This document shows positions 11,401-22,589 of a stretch of DNA of 64,000 bases, piece by piece. The notes under the pieces were generated by a model that saw nothing but the letters and a program-made list of their open reading frames with translations, was not told the origin of the DNA and made no database searches. Location of the stretch: positions 434,001 to 498,000 of the forward strand of contig WFMF01000081.1 of assembly GCA_011033025.1 (NCBI GenBank), given 5' to 3'. A program made the translations under genes and the position numbers. The stretch's first letter is position 1. Each line of letters opens with the position of its first letter. This DNA is from Beroe forskalii (taxonomy: Eukaryota > Ctenophora > Nuda > Beroida > Beroidae).

Positions 11401-14400
11401 TCAAGGGTGGCAATAGGGTTACAGTTAAAATACTGATGTTAGTGCTTTTGAGGGGTCACAATAGGGTAATAGTTAAAATACTGATGTTAGTGCTTTTCAA
11501 GGGTGGCAATAGGGTTACAGTTAAAATACTCATGTTATTTCTATTATTTGAGGGGTGGCAATAGGGTTATAGTTAAAATACTCACATAATAACTATTATA
11601 TAACGATCGTTATATAATTCTTGCTCCGTTAATTTTTGTTATATAACGGCTTCAAAAATGGAGTTTAGGGGTCAATTAAGAGTCTTTGTAAGATTTTAAA
11701 ATTTTCGAAATTTTGGGGTGTGATAATTTTTCCAGGTGTGTGATAACTGTACAGTTATCACACCCCTCAAAGAACAGTTATCACACCTTTGAAAAATTAT
11801 CACACCCCGGAAATCAAAACTTTACAATTTTGTGATTCGTATTTATTTACTATGTAAAATCATTTCAATCTGACTTTTTAGTCAATTCTCTCACTCCATT
11901 ACGATACACCTGTGTATACATCTTATGTTATCTTGTTTATGCATTCACCGTTCACGTTAGTCTTTATATGAGCCGCGCACGCACGTGCCAGTTAAGCAGT
12001 AAGACCACTTTCTCTCACTCTTACACGATACACCAGTGTATACATATTGTGTTATCTTGTTTTGGTTTCATGAGTTTATGTATACTTTTTGGTCATTATA
12101 TGAGCCGCGCACCCACGTGCCAGTAACACAACTTGCTCTCACTCCGTTACGATACACCAGTGTATACATTTATTATGTTATCTTTTTTTGGTTTCATGAC
12201 TTTATGTATAACCCGATAGTCGTTATTTGAGCCGCGCACCCACGTGCCACAAGGACTACTTACCCTCACTGCTATAGTCTACAATTTGCCGATAAATGTG
12301 CATCCGTTACGGCGTTACACACTCACACGGCAATGATCTCTATTTTGTGTTGATTTTGCTACACATTTCAATCGACAATCACTTTTATAGTACCTTGGAA
12401 TCAAAAGATATGACCAAAGTTTATGAATATTCCGGACTTGCGTTTTTATTCTTACTTTCTTAGGCAATTTAGATATACATAGCCACTCTTCACCATCAAA
12501 TCTAAAATTCCTTGCCACTTCGGAGCGGGGAACGGACATTTCATCTCACGACACCTCATCTCAGGACACTTCATCTCGCAATATGTCAGCTCTACGCAAA
12601 GGTAAGGGTCTTGGTTAGGGTCAGGGTTAGGGTCAGGGTTAGGGTCAGTGTTAGCGTTTGGGTTAGGGTTTTGGTTTGGGTCAGGACAGGGAGATGAAGT
12701 GTCCTGAGATGAAATGTCGTAAGATGAGATGTCGCCCACCCTTCGGAGCTTGATATTTTCAAGATTCAATTTCAAGCCTTCTAGTTCAAAGGATTTTTAT
12801 ATCTAAAGGCTCCTAAATTCGTTTTCTTATTGGAAAAACAGTGTAGATCTCCGTCCGTTTCTCACGTTATATAATAGATTAATCAAACACCCTAAGGATA
12901 CGTTTATATCAATTATCACACTCGCCTTCGGCTCGAGTGATAATTGGAATTATCACACTCGCCTTCGGCTCGAGTGATAATTGGAATTATCACACTCGCT
13001 TCGCTCGTGTGATAATTCATATAAACGTATCCTAAGGGTGTTTGATTATCCTATATTATTTGAGGAGTGGCAATAGGGTTATAGTTAAAATACTCACATA
13101 ATAACTATTATTTGAGGAGTGGCAATGAGGTTACAATCAAAATACTAAAATAAGGTCTATTATTGTACGATCATTAGAGATAAGAGAGCAAGCCTTGTGA
13201 AGAAAATAATCTTCATCACTTCATGAAATATGGCATACCAAAAACTGTACGTACGATAGCACAAGATTATAAGAAAGGTCTAGCATTGTTCTCAAATGAA
13301 TACCTTTGGTGGGTCGGATGGGGAGAGTGGGTAGGTTTATAACAGGACTCCTGTTGTCACGGTACTTGTTTCGTTCCAGGTTAGACTTGTACACGGAACG
13401 TTGCAGCCGTTTCTTCTGCAGAGAGGTCCGAGCACGTTTTGTAATGCTTACTCCTGAGTCCACCACAGCACTGGGACTACTGGGAGATAGTGATTAGGTT
13501 CTTCTAAACTTAGGATTAGGATAGAGCTTTGAACATAAGAATTGTGAATTATGGTTCAGATTAGCAGTTAGGAGTAGGATTCGGAATAAGGGATCACAAT
13601 TAGGGAGTTAGGGTTAGGTATCATCTATAGAAACAAACTGCTTATTAATAAAGTTCATTTTTGAAGTGTTTTGGTACCAAGTCAAATATAAGGCTTGAAA
13701 TTTTCATTTCAATCGGCAACCAAGAACACTTGACATTAGCAAAAATATTGTTGTTGCGGATTTTCACCAAAGATTCTCATCTTCACTGCTACATTGTAGT
13801 TTTTTTTCAATTAAACTGTTTCGCGGTCATGGATGATAAGTCAAGAAGTTAATCAGTGACCTTTAACCAAGGTCTCAATAATGGGGATTTTCACTTTGAA
13901 TAAAACTGGAATTTTGATAAATTGTTGGGATTGTTACATTTTGTGGTCAGGTACCCTTTCAAAAATGTCCTAAAGCAGGGTTGGCATCGCTTGACTGGGC
14001 ATAAAGCTGGCCGAAGCATTTTTATGAAGCCCAAAAAAGAGCCCAGCAAGTTTAAAAAAGAGGGCGCCCGCTGAGAGGAGGGTTAGGGTTAGGGTATAAT
14101 ATAGGGAGCTGTTTGTGCGTGTACCTGTTTGTGTGTCTGTACGTGTACCTGTTTGTGTGTTTGTCACAGGTCAGGTTGTCAGGTGGAGGGCAGTAGGTCC
14201 AGTAGCCAGCCTCCCGCCACACAGCTTGCTGGTTGCCTGGCTCCCTGCTGTCCGCTGTGGTGCTGGCAGCAGTCACCTCTCCCTCAGTGCTCACTATACC
14301 CCCAACCTCGTCATTCAGCCGCTGCAGAGTACTGTCCACCCTGAAAGGGTTTATGTGTCATGACAACTTGCTACGTTATAAGCAATAAGGGTTTAATTCA

Positions 14401-17400
14401 ATGCGAGATTACTGATTAACGGGTTCTTTCTTCAGATCTTATTTGATCTGAATCTGATACGCACCGATACTACAAGAAGGAACTAGCCGAATCAAGCTGA
14501 AACAAGCCAAAAAAGCGGAACAACCCGAAACCACCCCGAATTAACCCAAAAACCTCCCCGAAACGATGTCAAACAAGCTAATCAACCCCAACCCTAACCC
14601 GGGTTGTTTCGCTTGTTTTGGTTTGATTCGCTTGTTTCGGCTTGTATCAGCTTGATTCGGGGAGGTCTTTGGGTTGGTTCGGGGTGGTTTTGGATTGTTT
14701 CGCTTTTGGATTATTTCGGCTAGTTCCTGCTTGTAGTATCGACGCGACATCAAGTCTGTACTGTAGAAATACAGTAGTTGAGACATGCTGCTCCCCCAAA
14801 CTAGACACAGGATGAATATAATCTATATAGAACCCAACTAATAATAATAATCTATGTTATGGATTTTAACGAGATCAAGTTTCACACTCTCTCCTTTCCA
14901 TGTACACAGTACACACTCATGAGGCACAAGTCACCCAAACCTATAGCTTCTATTTAAACGTGTGTAGAGTGTCTACTACTGCAGGGTCACTGTGTAAGGA
15001 AAACGTACATCAATTTGTAGTACATAGTGTTTCGTGCGCGGGTATAGTAGAAGAAGTGGCATACACACAGAGCTAACAGAGCTATATTATCCGTGATACA
15101 ATGATGTTAAACGCTACAGTTAAACAGGCAGCCCACAGCACCCGAGTACACTTTACATGCTATTCTCCATATGGGGTAACTCTCCTTAACCCCCCTTAAA
15201 TTAAACCTCCCACAGACGATTTCTATGTCCATATGCTCATATGCTATGATATGGGGGCTAATTAAGTTCCTCAATCTCCACTTAACATTATTATTTCAAT
15301 ATCCACCAAAATATGGGTGGATGACCCCCTCCCAATATATAATATTTAACCTGTCCACAATCCACATCCACCATGAAAACTAACCTTTCCCCACAAGAAA
15401 CAAGCTAACTAATATATACATGAAGTCCAGATGCATATAAACACACGCACACATGAACACACACACACACACACTATGATACACAAAACACACGTGACAT
15501 GAAAGTAATTATATTTTGTAACATTTCGTCACACACAAAGCGTTCCTGGTACGAACAAGTACACGGCAGCAGCCACACTCATGTGTCGTTATGCACGGTA
15601 CTTATGTATGTGCATACATTATACCGTCTTGAAAATATATATATCATATACTTACACATAATATTATCGTACGCGGAATACAATTAGAAATTGCCATGTC
15701 TCTACGTAAATATATATGTATATGCCTTAGAAGATGATCTACCATTTAAACGATCTGTTGCATGCTGGGACACTTAATTTATGTACGCTGGTTAACTGTA
15801 GCAGTGGTAAAACCCAGGCAGCAGGGGAGGAGGTTTGGTAAATTGGTATCGGATGAGCCTGCAGGAGTGTAGTGGGTTGGTAATAAGTCGGTACCACCCT
15901 CTGCAGCCAAAACCACAGAAGTTGATACTCATTACTCACGGTTTAGGAGGCAGTGTTTTGTTGACAATCAGGACGTGAGAGGCAGGGTAGAGCATGGTGT
16001 GACCGCTGATATCCACCTCAACTAAGAACATCTTGTGGCAGTGGACCGGGTCATGGCGGTCTATCTGGTACGCGGGAAACACCTCCTCTAACTCGTTGAG
16101 GGTTTCCACCGAACTCATTAGGTTCAGGAGGGTGCCAGTCAGCGTGCACTCGATCCCTACAGGCATCAGGACCACTGCAAGGTGAGGAGAGGTGAGGAGA
16201 GGTGAGGAGAGGTGAGGAGAGGTGAGAAGAGGTGAGAAGAGGTGAGAAGAGGTGAGGAGAGGTGAGGAGAGGTGAGGAGAGGTGAGGAGAGGTGAGGAGA
16301 GGTGAGGAGAGGTGAGGAGAGGTGAGGAGAGGTGAGGAGAGGTGAGGAGAGGTGAGGAGAGGTGAGGAGAGGTGAGGAGAGATGAGGAGAGGTGAGGAGA
16401 GGTGAGGAGAGGTGAGGAGAGGTGAGAAGAGGGGTGTTACGAGGTGAGAAGAGGGTTGTTACGAGGTGAGAAGAGGTGTGTTACGAGGTGAGAAGAGGGG
16501 TGTTACGAGGTGAGAAGAGGTGTGTTACGAGGTGAGAAGAGGGATGTTACGAGGTGAGAAGAGGGGTGTTACGAGGTGAGAAGAGGGGTGTTACGAGGTG
16601 AGAAGAGGGGTGTAACGAGTTGAGAAGATGGGTGTTACGAGGTGAGAAGAGGGGTGTTACGAGGTGAGGAGAGGGGTGTTACGCGATGAGAAGAGGGGTG
16701 TTACGAGGTGAGAAGAAGGGTGTTACAAGGTGAGAAGAGGGGTGTTACGGGGTGAGAAGAGGGGTATTACGAGGTGAAAAGAGGGGTGTTACGAGGTGAG
16801 AAGAGGGGTGTGACGAGGTGAGAAGAGGGGTGTTACGAGGTGAGAAGAGGGGTGTTACGGGGTGAGAAGAGGGGTATTACGAGGTGAAAAGAGGGGTGTT
16901 ACGAGGTGAGAAGAGGGGTGTGACGAGGTGAGAAGAGGGGTGTTACGAGGTGAGAAGAGGGATGTTACGAGGTGAGAAGAGGGGTGTTACGAGGTGAGAA
17001 GAGGGGTGTTACGAGATGAGAAGAGGGGTGTTACGAGGTGAGAAGAGGGATGTTACGGGGTGAGAAGAGGGATGTTACGAGGTGAGAAGAGGGGTATTAC
17101 GAGGTGAAAAGAGGGGTGTTACGAGGTGAGAAGAGGGGTGTTACGAGGTGAGAAGAGGGGTATTACGAGGTGAAAAGAGGGGTGTTACGAGGTGAGAAGA
17201 GGGGTGTGACGAGGTGTTAAGAGGTGTGTTACGAGATGAGAAGAGAAATGGACACCAAGCTACAATGTCTCACACTGCTGGGGTGAGAAGTGGTGCTCAG
17301 AGAGAAAGGCACACAGCTACCAGGGCTAACAAGGGCAGTTTGTAAATCTTCAAAATTCGAATAAGTTCACCTTTCAGTTTCTGAGCGTTGTCAAGGTTAC

Positions 17401-19142
17401 TCTTCTTCAGGAAGTGTGCCTGGATTTTATCCCTCAGTTCAATACTGGCACACAGATGGTGACCACCATGGATGAAAAATCCGATCTGAAAGCTCTTTCG
17501 GAATGTACCATCAGCTTTAACAAAACATTTCGCAATCCGTGCATAGCCCATCTTGAAAAATGCTCTGAAATTTTTGCTTTTTTTGAATTGGGTGTTACTA
17601 ATAAATATTATGATTATATGAAATATTATGATTATATTATGATTATATGAAATACATATAACGATCATTTACCATGGTACCCAAATCCCCTAAATTGTTG
17701 TTTTTCGAAAAGACAACAGAGATGGTTTTTTCTTCACAGGATTACTTTTTCTGTAATTATTTTTAAGTTTTTCTGTTGTTCAAATTAAAAAATATTATCA
17801 TGAAACTATAACTATATGAGCATTTAGGAAGCGTCTTACCTTTCAAAATGTTGATGCACAGCTTTGTAGAGATGAGCAAGGCAGTCACTAGGCAACCCAT
17901 TCTCCCAGACACCATGCTGAACTTCTGTGGAAGTGGCAAAATATCAATAAAATGTAAAGGATACAGCATATTCATAGGATATCAATTTCCCCAGTTTCGA
18001 CATGCCACATCATAAGAAGCCTTTCCATACTGAACTGCATCTGGCATATGACATAATTTTGCTTACATTGCTATTTTATGCCTTTTCAGGCTATTCCATT
18101 GAATTTCATTTCATTTTCATAGTGTAAAATACATAATGAAATAATAATAGATTAATAATTTGTCTGACTAATCATTTGCTAATAATTTATTTATGCAATA
18201 ATTTGTTTGACTAGCACCAATGATTACCACTCAGGGACAAGGATTGACCAGGGTGTCAGCCAGGAGTGAGGCTAGGCTAGAGTCTAGGGTTCACCAGTCA
18301 TCATTCAACAGGGGTCAGCCAGTGGTTAGATAGAGGTAAATTATTGGTGTTAGAAGGGCCTAAAAAACTTTATAGGCAATGGAAACATTTAAAGAATTAC
18401 AGAATCATTAATTTTTTAAGTTTTGCACATTGACACTATTAGCAGGAACTAGCCAAAATAACCGGAAACAAGCAAAGAACCCAAATCAACCCACAAACCT
18501 TCCTAAATCAAGCCAAAACAAGCAAATCAACCTGAAACAAGTGAAACAATCTATAACAAGTGAATCAGCCCAATGCAAATCAATCCTGGTAAGGGTTAGG
18601 GAAGGGGTTGATCAGGTTGTTTCACTTGTTTTCTGTTGGTTTGCTTGTTTCAGCATGTTTCTGATTATTTTGGCTTGATTTGGGAAGATTTTTGGGTTGC
18701 TTCAGGGTGGTTTCAGGATGTTCCACTTGTTTTGGCTTGATTTGGCTAGTTCCTACTTGTAGTATCAATGAAGTTTTTCCTTTAATAAGATTCTGGAGAA
18801 CTTTGATCTTTCTATTTCAATATCTTAGGCCATTAATTCTATGGCCAATTTGGCCTTTTTTAAGATGGGTGGCTTAAAATAGTGGTACCCCCTTCTAATA
18901 TGTTTGTTAGATCAAGAATGATGAAATTTACCTTTAAGTAAGCCTGTGGTGTTAGTATCAAGATCATCAGTCGGCCAATAGAAAATCCATAATTGTAATC
19001 CATTTCTTCCTAAATGCCAGGTCACAATTCTATTTGCATGAAATAGTCTAGTGCATGTAGATATCACTGGATGATTAGGCTCAACAGAAATGGAAATATT
19101 TGAGCTTTCAAACACTTTCCATTTTATTTCCTTTAAGCTTGC
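5459..19142 (-). CDS. MED13: MED13, Mediator kinase-module subunit 13, N-terminal part (eleven exons)
   Basis: MED13 links the CDK8/cyclin C kinase module to core Mediator in the nucleus. Exons in transcript order are 19142-18932, 17924-17840, 17564-17371, 16174-15940, 14340-14149, 13479-13304, 11288-11119, 10526-10278, 8829-8635, 8380-8194 and 6309-5459. All have AG/GT borders, and phases 1,2,1,2,2,1,0,0,0,1,0 agree, giving 915 open codons. Family landmarks appear in order: IKWK, LWIFYWP, GVWENGL, YARIAKCFVK, HGGHHLCASIEL, a TLTGTLL segment, MLYPASHVLI, a WTYCPPPDNLTCDKHTNR segment resembling the family's Trp-Cys-Cys-His stretch, and YPTPPS. The middle is Pro/Ser-rich and poorly conserved, as is usual for MED13. 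The first exon (start Met and the short stretch before IKWK) was not found upstream of 19142. The gene continues past base 1, where I see no further exon. Identity rests on the N-terminal exons; the 851-nt last exon is supported mainly by its open frame and phase. Confidence 0.9.
6308..6640 (-). repeat. Tandem copies of a MED13 splice acceptor
   Basis: Four copies, 83-89 bp apart, of a unit that on the minus strand includes CCCCTGCTGCAGAACCCC. That is the polypyrimidine tract, AG and first bases of the exon ending at 6309. Only the copy next to the exon leads into the conserved frame. Confidence 0.85.
6650..8193. other. MED13 intron, nothing recognised
   Basis: AT-rich intronic DNA with no conserved frame, no clear repeat array and no RNA gene that I can identify. 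Confidence 0.6.
8841..8950. repeat. Short tandem array next to a MED13 acceptor
   Basis: Three imperfect copies of a unit with TAGAATGGGAATCATC, separated by G-rich stretches. On the minus strand the G runs form the pyrimidine tract upstream of the acceptor at 8830. Confidence 0.7.
9008..9654. mobile_element. 647-bp foldback element with tandem 10-bp repeats in both arms and 8-bp TSD
   Basis: The termini are inverted copies starting GGTAAATTGAGCGATCCGTC. Each arm is then a run of about 10-bp units (GCCAGTATCR C type), inverted in the other arm, turning round near 9330. AAGCATTG flanks it at 9000-9007 and 9655-9662, an 8-bp duplication typical of hAT-like elements. The architecture resembles Drosophila FB elements. 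It lies in a MED13 intron and has no transposase. Confidence 0.85.
10013..10277 (-). repeat. Tandem copies of a MED13 splice donor
   Basis: Three extra copies of the exon end and donor (minus strand GATCCGATGCCTGG, then CTGTGAGTTATAAG), spaced about 85 bp, lie downstream of the true donor at 10278/10277. Each retains GTGAGT. Confidence 0.85.
10767..10950. mobile_element. Foldback MITE
   Basis: Inverted ends beginning CCCTGCG(T/C)ACGTGG, with long arms containing GGACACTTGTGCTAGT and CAGGTAGC. The loop around 10830-10870 is AT-rich. Its target duplication is not clear. Confidence 0.65.
11289..11585 (-). repeat. Tandem copies of a MED13 acceptor
   Basis: About five units of roughly 55 bp. On the minus strand each carries AAAGCACTAACATCAG, identical to the acceptor of the exon ending at 11288. 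Two alternating variants (GGGTGGCAAT and GGGTCACAAT on the plus strand) suggest that the array grew by duplicating pairs. Confidence 0.85.
11715..11808. repeat. Inverted repeat rich in GTGATAA / TTATCAC
   Basis: The ends GGGGTGTGATAATTTTTC and its inverse enclose a second inner hairpin (TGTGATAACTGTACAGTTATCACA type). This is a probable small MITE. Confidence 0.65.
11889..12260. repeat. Three tandem copies of a roughly 120-bp unit
   Basis: Each copy contains ACGATACACCAGTGTATACA (itself palindromic at its core), TTATCTTG and GAGCCGCGCACCCACGTGCC. The last motif is shared with the hairpin MITE family at 5277. Confidence 0.75.
12527..12740. mobile_element. TIR element with telomere-like core and 9-bp target duplication
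   Basis: CTTCGGAGC flanks it at 12518-12526 and 12741-12749. The termini are imperfect inverted repeats (GGGGAACGGACATTTCATC versus GGTGGGCGACATCTCATC). The core, 12600-12685, is a degenerate TTAGGG run on the plus strand. A 9-bp duplication fits Mutator-like elements. Confidence 0.75.
12889..13047. mobile_element. Hairpin MITE with three internal hairpins
   Basis: The outer ends are AATCAAACACCCTAAGGATA and its inverse. Inside are three successive copies of a small stem-loop, TTATCACACTCGCCTTCGGC followed by its complement. Confidence 0.75.
14107..14148 (-). repeat. Duplicated MED13 donor
   Basis: On the minus strand CACACAAACAG|GTACACG occurs at the true donor (14149/14148) and again 24 bp downstream, with a third degenerate copy. 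Confidence 0.6.
14465..14742. mobile_element. Foldback MITE, copy 1 (CGATACTACAAG family)
   Basis: The two halves are inverted copies starting CGATACTACAAGNAGGAACT. The arms are rich in AAACAAGC / AACCACCCCGAA. The loop near 14582 contains CCCTAACCC. A second copy is at 18430-18768. Confidence 0.8.
16175..17245 (-). repeat. 1-kb pyrimidine-rich minisatellite forming a MED13 acceptor tract
   Basis: Two related arrays: 16175-16430 has a 10-bp unit (GGTGAGGAGA), and 16430-17245 has a roughly 22-bp unit (GGTGAGAAGAGGGGTGTTAC). On the transcribed strand both are C/T-rich and run directly into the acceptor at 16175, whose AG follows CTCCTCACCTTG. Almost the whole intron is repeat. Confidence 0.9.
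18430..18768. mobile_element. Foldback MITE, copy 2 (CGATACTACAAG family)
   Basis: Same family as 14465-14742, with AGCAGGAACTAGCC at the left and the inverse at the right. GGTAAGGGTTAGGG is in the loop near 18590. It is more diverged than copy 1 and lies in a MED13 intron. Confidence 0.75.
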
Positions 19143-22100
19143 CTGAAATGAGTTGAAATACCAATGAAATTTTAGAGTAAGTACCAATTTATCAACATAT
19201 TCAAACATTGGCAGGTATAAACAGCAAGAAATTTGATACCAATTGATAAACAAATGTTTGGAAATGTTGCATACCTACTTCACTACAAGCAAGAAATCAG
19301 AAAATTGAACTTACAAAATAGAAGATATTGGTGGAAGCCTCTCCCGCCCATTTACTTCCTTGGGTCTTTGAAGATGACATATGTGATCCTCTTAACTCAT
19401 GCCATTGATGAATTACCGAAGCTCAGGCACATGGATCAAATATATCATGATTTTTAAGCTTAAATCAAATGGTATAGTATAATGCTGAAGATTATGACAC
19501 AGAGGGGGGCCTGGGTTTGAACTATGCGGACATCAGCAAAAATTTTGACATTTTCCCATCCTTACGATTTCCAGACGTTTTTGACCATAATATTTTGTCC
19601 ATTAACATTTTGTTTTGAACTACTTATTGTATTTCTGCAATATGATATCTATATTCTAAAATTTACTAGGCATGTCACTGGCCATCTGAAATGTGGTTCA
19701 TCTGAAATGTGGTTCATCTGAAATGTGGTTCATCTGAAATGTGGTTCATCTGAAATGAGTATAACCATATTCTGTTTATCTCAAACAAATCTAACAAAAT
19801 CAGACACACCACTCCTAACCAATTGATATCTTAATACCATTTGTTTCATATTTATGAGGGGCAAAGGTCAAGTGCTGACAGTTGGGCGGGGGGTCAAAAT
19901 AATAACCAAAAAAGTGCTGATGGAATATGTGAAAGCTCCCTCATGTATCTTACTTTGGGTTATTCTCAAGGATTGAGGTGAGGAATTTTTATTTAACAGA
20001 GCAGCTTTGAATTCATTCAACATATTTTCAACATATAATTTTAAACACCCTGAAAGCTGAGGTAGGTATTGGACTGATGATGCCTACCCACCACTCATCC
20101 TTGTGTGTCTCTTTTAGATCCTGCTGTGCTCCACATTGAATTTACTATATAATGCTTTGATTTTCTGAGTGCACTTGTTGAAATTAAATTAATTTTGAGC
20201 TTGAATCATGCCTTTACTAGTTTGCTCCAATAGTTGTATTTGAAATGTATTGTGTTCATCAGTCAAAAGCAATTTGTCAAAGAGGATTGTGATTCCCAAG
20301 TTTTTAACTTTGGGAAAACTTCTTACTATCAATTTCGAGTACTGGGGCAATTGCACATCAATCAAAAGAATTTTCAATCATTATTTCAGGCTTTACTTCT
20401 TTTGATCAACCTTTTTACTATACCCTACCACATCAAAAGGTTAAAAGAGGCAGTAGAAAAGGTTTAAACGCCTAAGCTTGACTCCTGGGACAACAACTAA
20501 TCCAATTAGTGTTTTAAAATCATTATTTTGAAGCTTTGATAACCTTTTTACAACCCTTTTTGCTACATTTGCTTTTACTGATGAGCACACATAGCAGTAA
20601 CCAGAATATATGTTTTAAATTTCGTTTAATGATTGATTTATTGTTTAATGGTTGTTGTTTCAGCCTCAACATGGCCAATGTTGGTTTAGTATGTTACTAA
20701 ATAATATCGTTAAATTCCAAAAACTAATAGCTCTATGGCAATATTTATCATTTACTGATAAAATTGGACTCGTTCATCATGGACTCGTTCATCTTTGAAA
20801 AAGAAATATTGCATTAATGCAACTCTGACTGCATCCTTCCCCTAACCAGGGGCGTCGCCGGTTTAGCGGCTTGCCGCGCCGTGTAGCCAGACGTTGCGTT
20901 GCCTGCCCCACATTTTTTCAAATCTGCGAGTCGGGGACGGGCTTCCTAAGCCCACATAGCTATAGGTGTGTGTACGCGCGCGGCGCTTCCCCTGTTCTGG
21001 GGAAGCGCGCCGCGCAACGCATTTTTAAGCCCGCATAGGTGTGTGTACGGTACGCGCGCGGGGAAGCGCGCGCCGCCGCGCAATGCAGACAGGGATACAC
21101 ATATACGTGTTGAGCAACGCAACGCAGACAGGGATATACGTGTTTAGCAAGGGCGGCCGGGCGCGCGCGCTTTGCGCTCGCATGGTGCCAGGCAAAGCCT
21201 GTCAAGCGCCGCAAACAATGCGTATATCCCTGTGCTGTGTCATGTGGCTCGCGCGCGGCACTTCCCATTATTGAAGCGCGCGCCGCACAACGCGTACACA
21301 CACCTATGTAGCTGTAAGCTAAAGAATGTTTAAAAAACACTTGCAAACATAAATTAAGAAGAAAACGCGCGCGCAGCACGCAAACAAACATGGACAGTGG
21401 ACACATAGCATGTGCAACCCCGGCCCCATTACCCCAACCCTAACCAGGGTGTCGCTTTAGCTTTCCTAAGCCTGCATAGGTGTATATTGTGAAAGTAACA
21501 AATGTTGGTACTTTGACATAAGTGTACTTTATATTATGACACAATTTTTCTCGAGATTGGGTTGAATATTCGAGTTGATATTATATCATGTCAAAATTAA
21601 CTTATTATGTTCATCTTTATTCAATATTTCTATTTTCACAATTCTGACTTTAGACTGGGGGTACCTTGTGAAGGTATGAAATAATAGTGATTAGTGAAGT
21701 ATTACATTGTGGAATTTTTATTCTATTTTGGACACCTTGGATATAAGGTGTGGAAACGAATGATGAAGTTTATTAGCTTTTTTTAATAGAGTTAATCGAG
21801 TTACTTTATAGTAAAATCATTATATTATTATTAAGTATTCTATTTCTATTCTATTTCTATTCTATTCTATTCTATTTCTATTTATTTTCTATTTCGAAAA
21901 TGAAACGTTTTTGAGACATTCGAATCATGATGTCTGTTAGCTATAGCATTTCTATGTCCTTCTAAGGTGTGTGTATGCATGCTGCACTTCCTACAGGCAG
22001 CTGCATGTGATTATTCAAAAAAGTTGATTGTTTAGAGCAATGGCTTGTATGGAACCCCTCAGTTTTGATTCCCTTGCTTAACCTGCCATGCACCAAGGAT

Positions 22101-22589
22101 TGAATTTGCCTCTTGTGATTTTGTACATTATGATGCTTCACTAGTTTACTACAGCTCGATCAGTTTTCAGATATTCATCTGATTTATTGATGATTCATTT
22201 CACTGGGTACTTTATGTTGAATTTTAGATTTTACAATGTCATGACTACTGACAGCCACCAGCCATTCCATAACAACAGGCTATGTTTGTACTAGAAATAA
22301 ACTTGGCCTTGGCCCTCGAGAGATTGGAATGATGGAACTGATACAAGTGAGTTGTAATGAGAAGCTTTTGAAAATCGTGTGATTATCATTGTCAGGCTTG
22401 GCCTGTTGTTATGATGTCTGGTGGTTCATGGCTATCTGTTGTGAGAAATTCTAGATAGTAAACTAGACAGTTAATTTGATGGATATTTGGCACTGGAAAA
22501 AGACATTTATTATCAGTCCATTACTATAATCCATACATCTTATTGTAAAAGATAGGACTGCTGTACCCTTGATTTCTTGATAAACCAGG
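19143..22589. other. Interval between MED13 and PDPK1, head to head
   Basis: It should hold the MED13 first exon and promoter on the minus strand and any PDPK1 leader, but I could not identify them. It contains a 17-bp tandem repeat (CATCTGAAATGTGGTT, 19680-19757), a CpG-rich repeat (20842-21485) and a TCTAT microsatellite (about 21839-21893). The rest (19760-20840 and 21900-22580) shows nothing I can name. Confidence 0.5.
20842..21485. repeat. CpG-rich interspersed repeat
   Basis: It starts near CCCTAACCAGGGGCGTCGCC and is full of GCGCGC and GCCGCG motifs in an otherwise AT-rich region. The start and other blocks (e.g. CAGACGTTGCG, TGCGAGTCGGGG) recur at 39232-39725. It is not a plausible CpG-island promoter because it is shared between loci. 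A long minus-strand open frame here is compositional. Confidence 0.7.

Noticed and set aside
12600-12690. True telomere or chromosome end
   Set aside because: Short, degenerate and enclosed by TIRs with a target duplication.
16175-17245. CRISPR-like regular repeats (also other arrays)
   Set aside because: Units are contiguous without unique spacers, and the context is eukaryotic introns.
20960-21406. 148-codon minus-strand frame
   Set aside because: Lies in a CpG-rich interspersed repeat shared with 39.2-39.7 kb; low-complexity composition.
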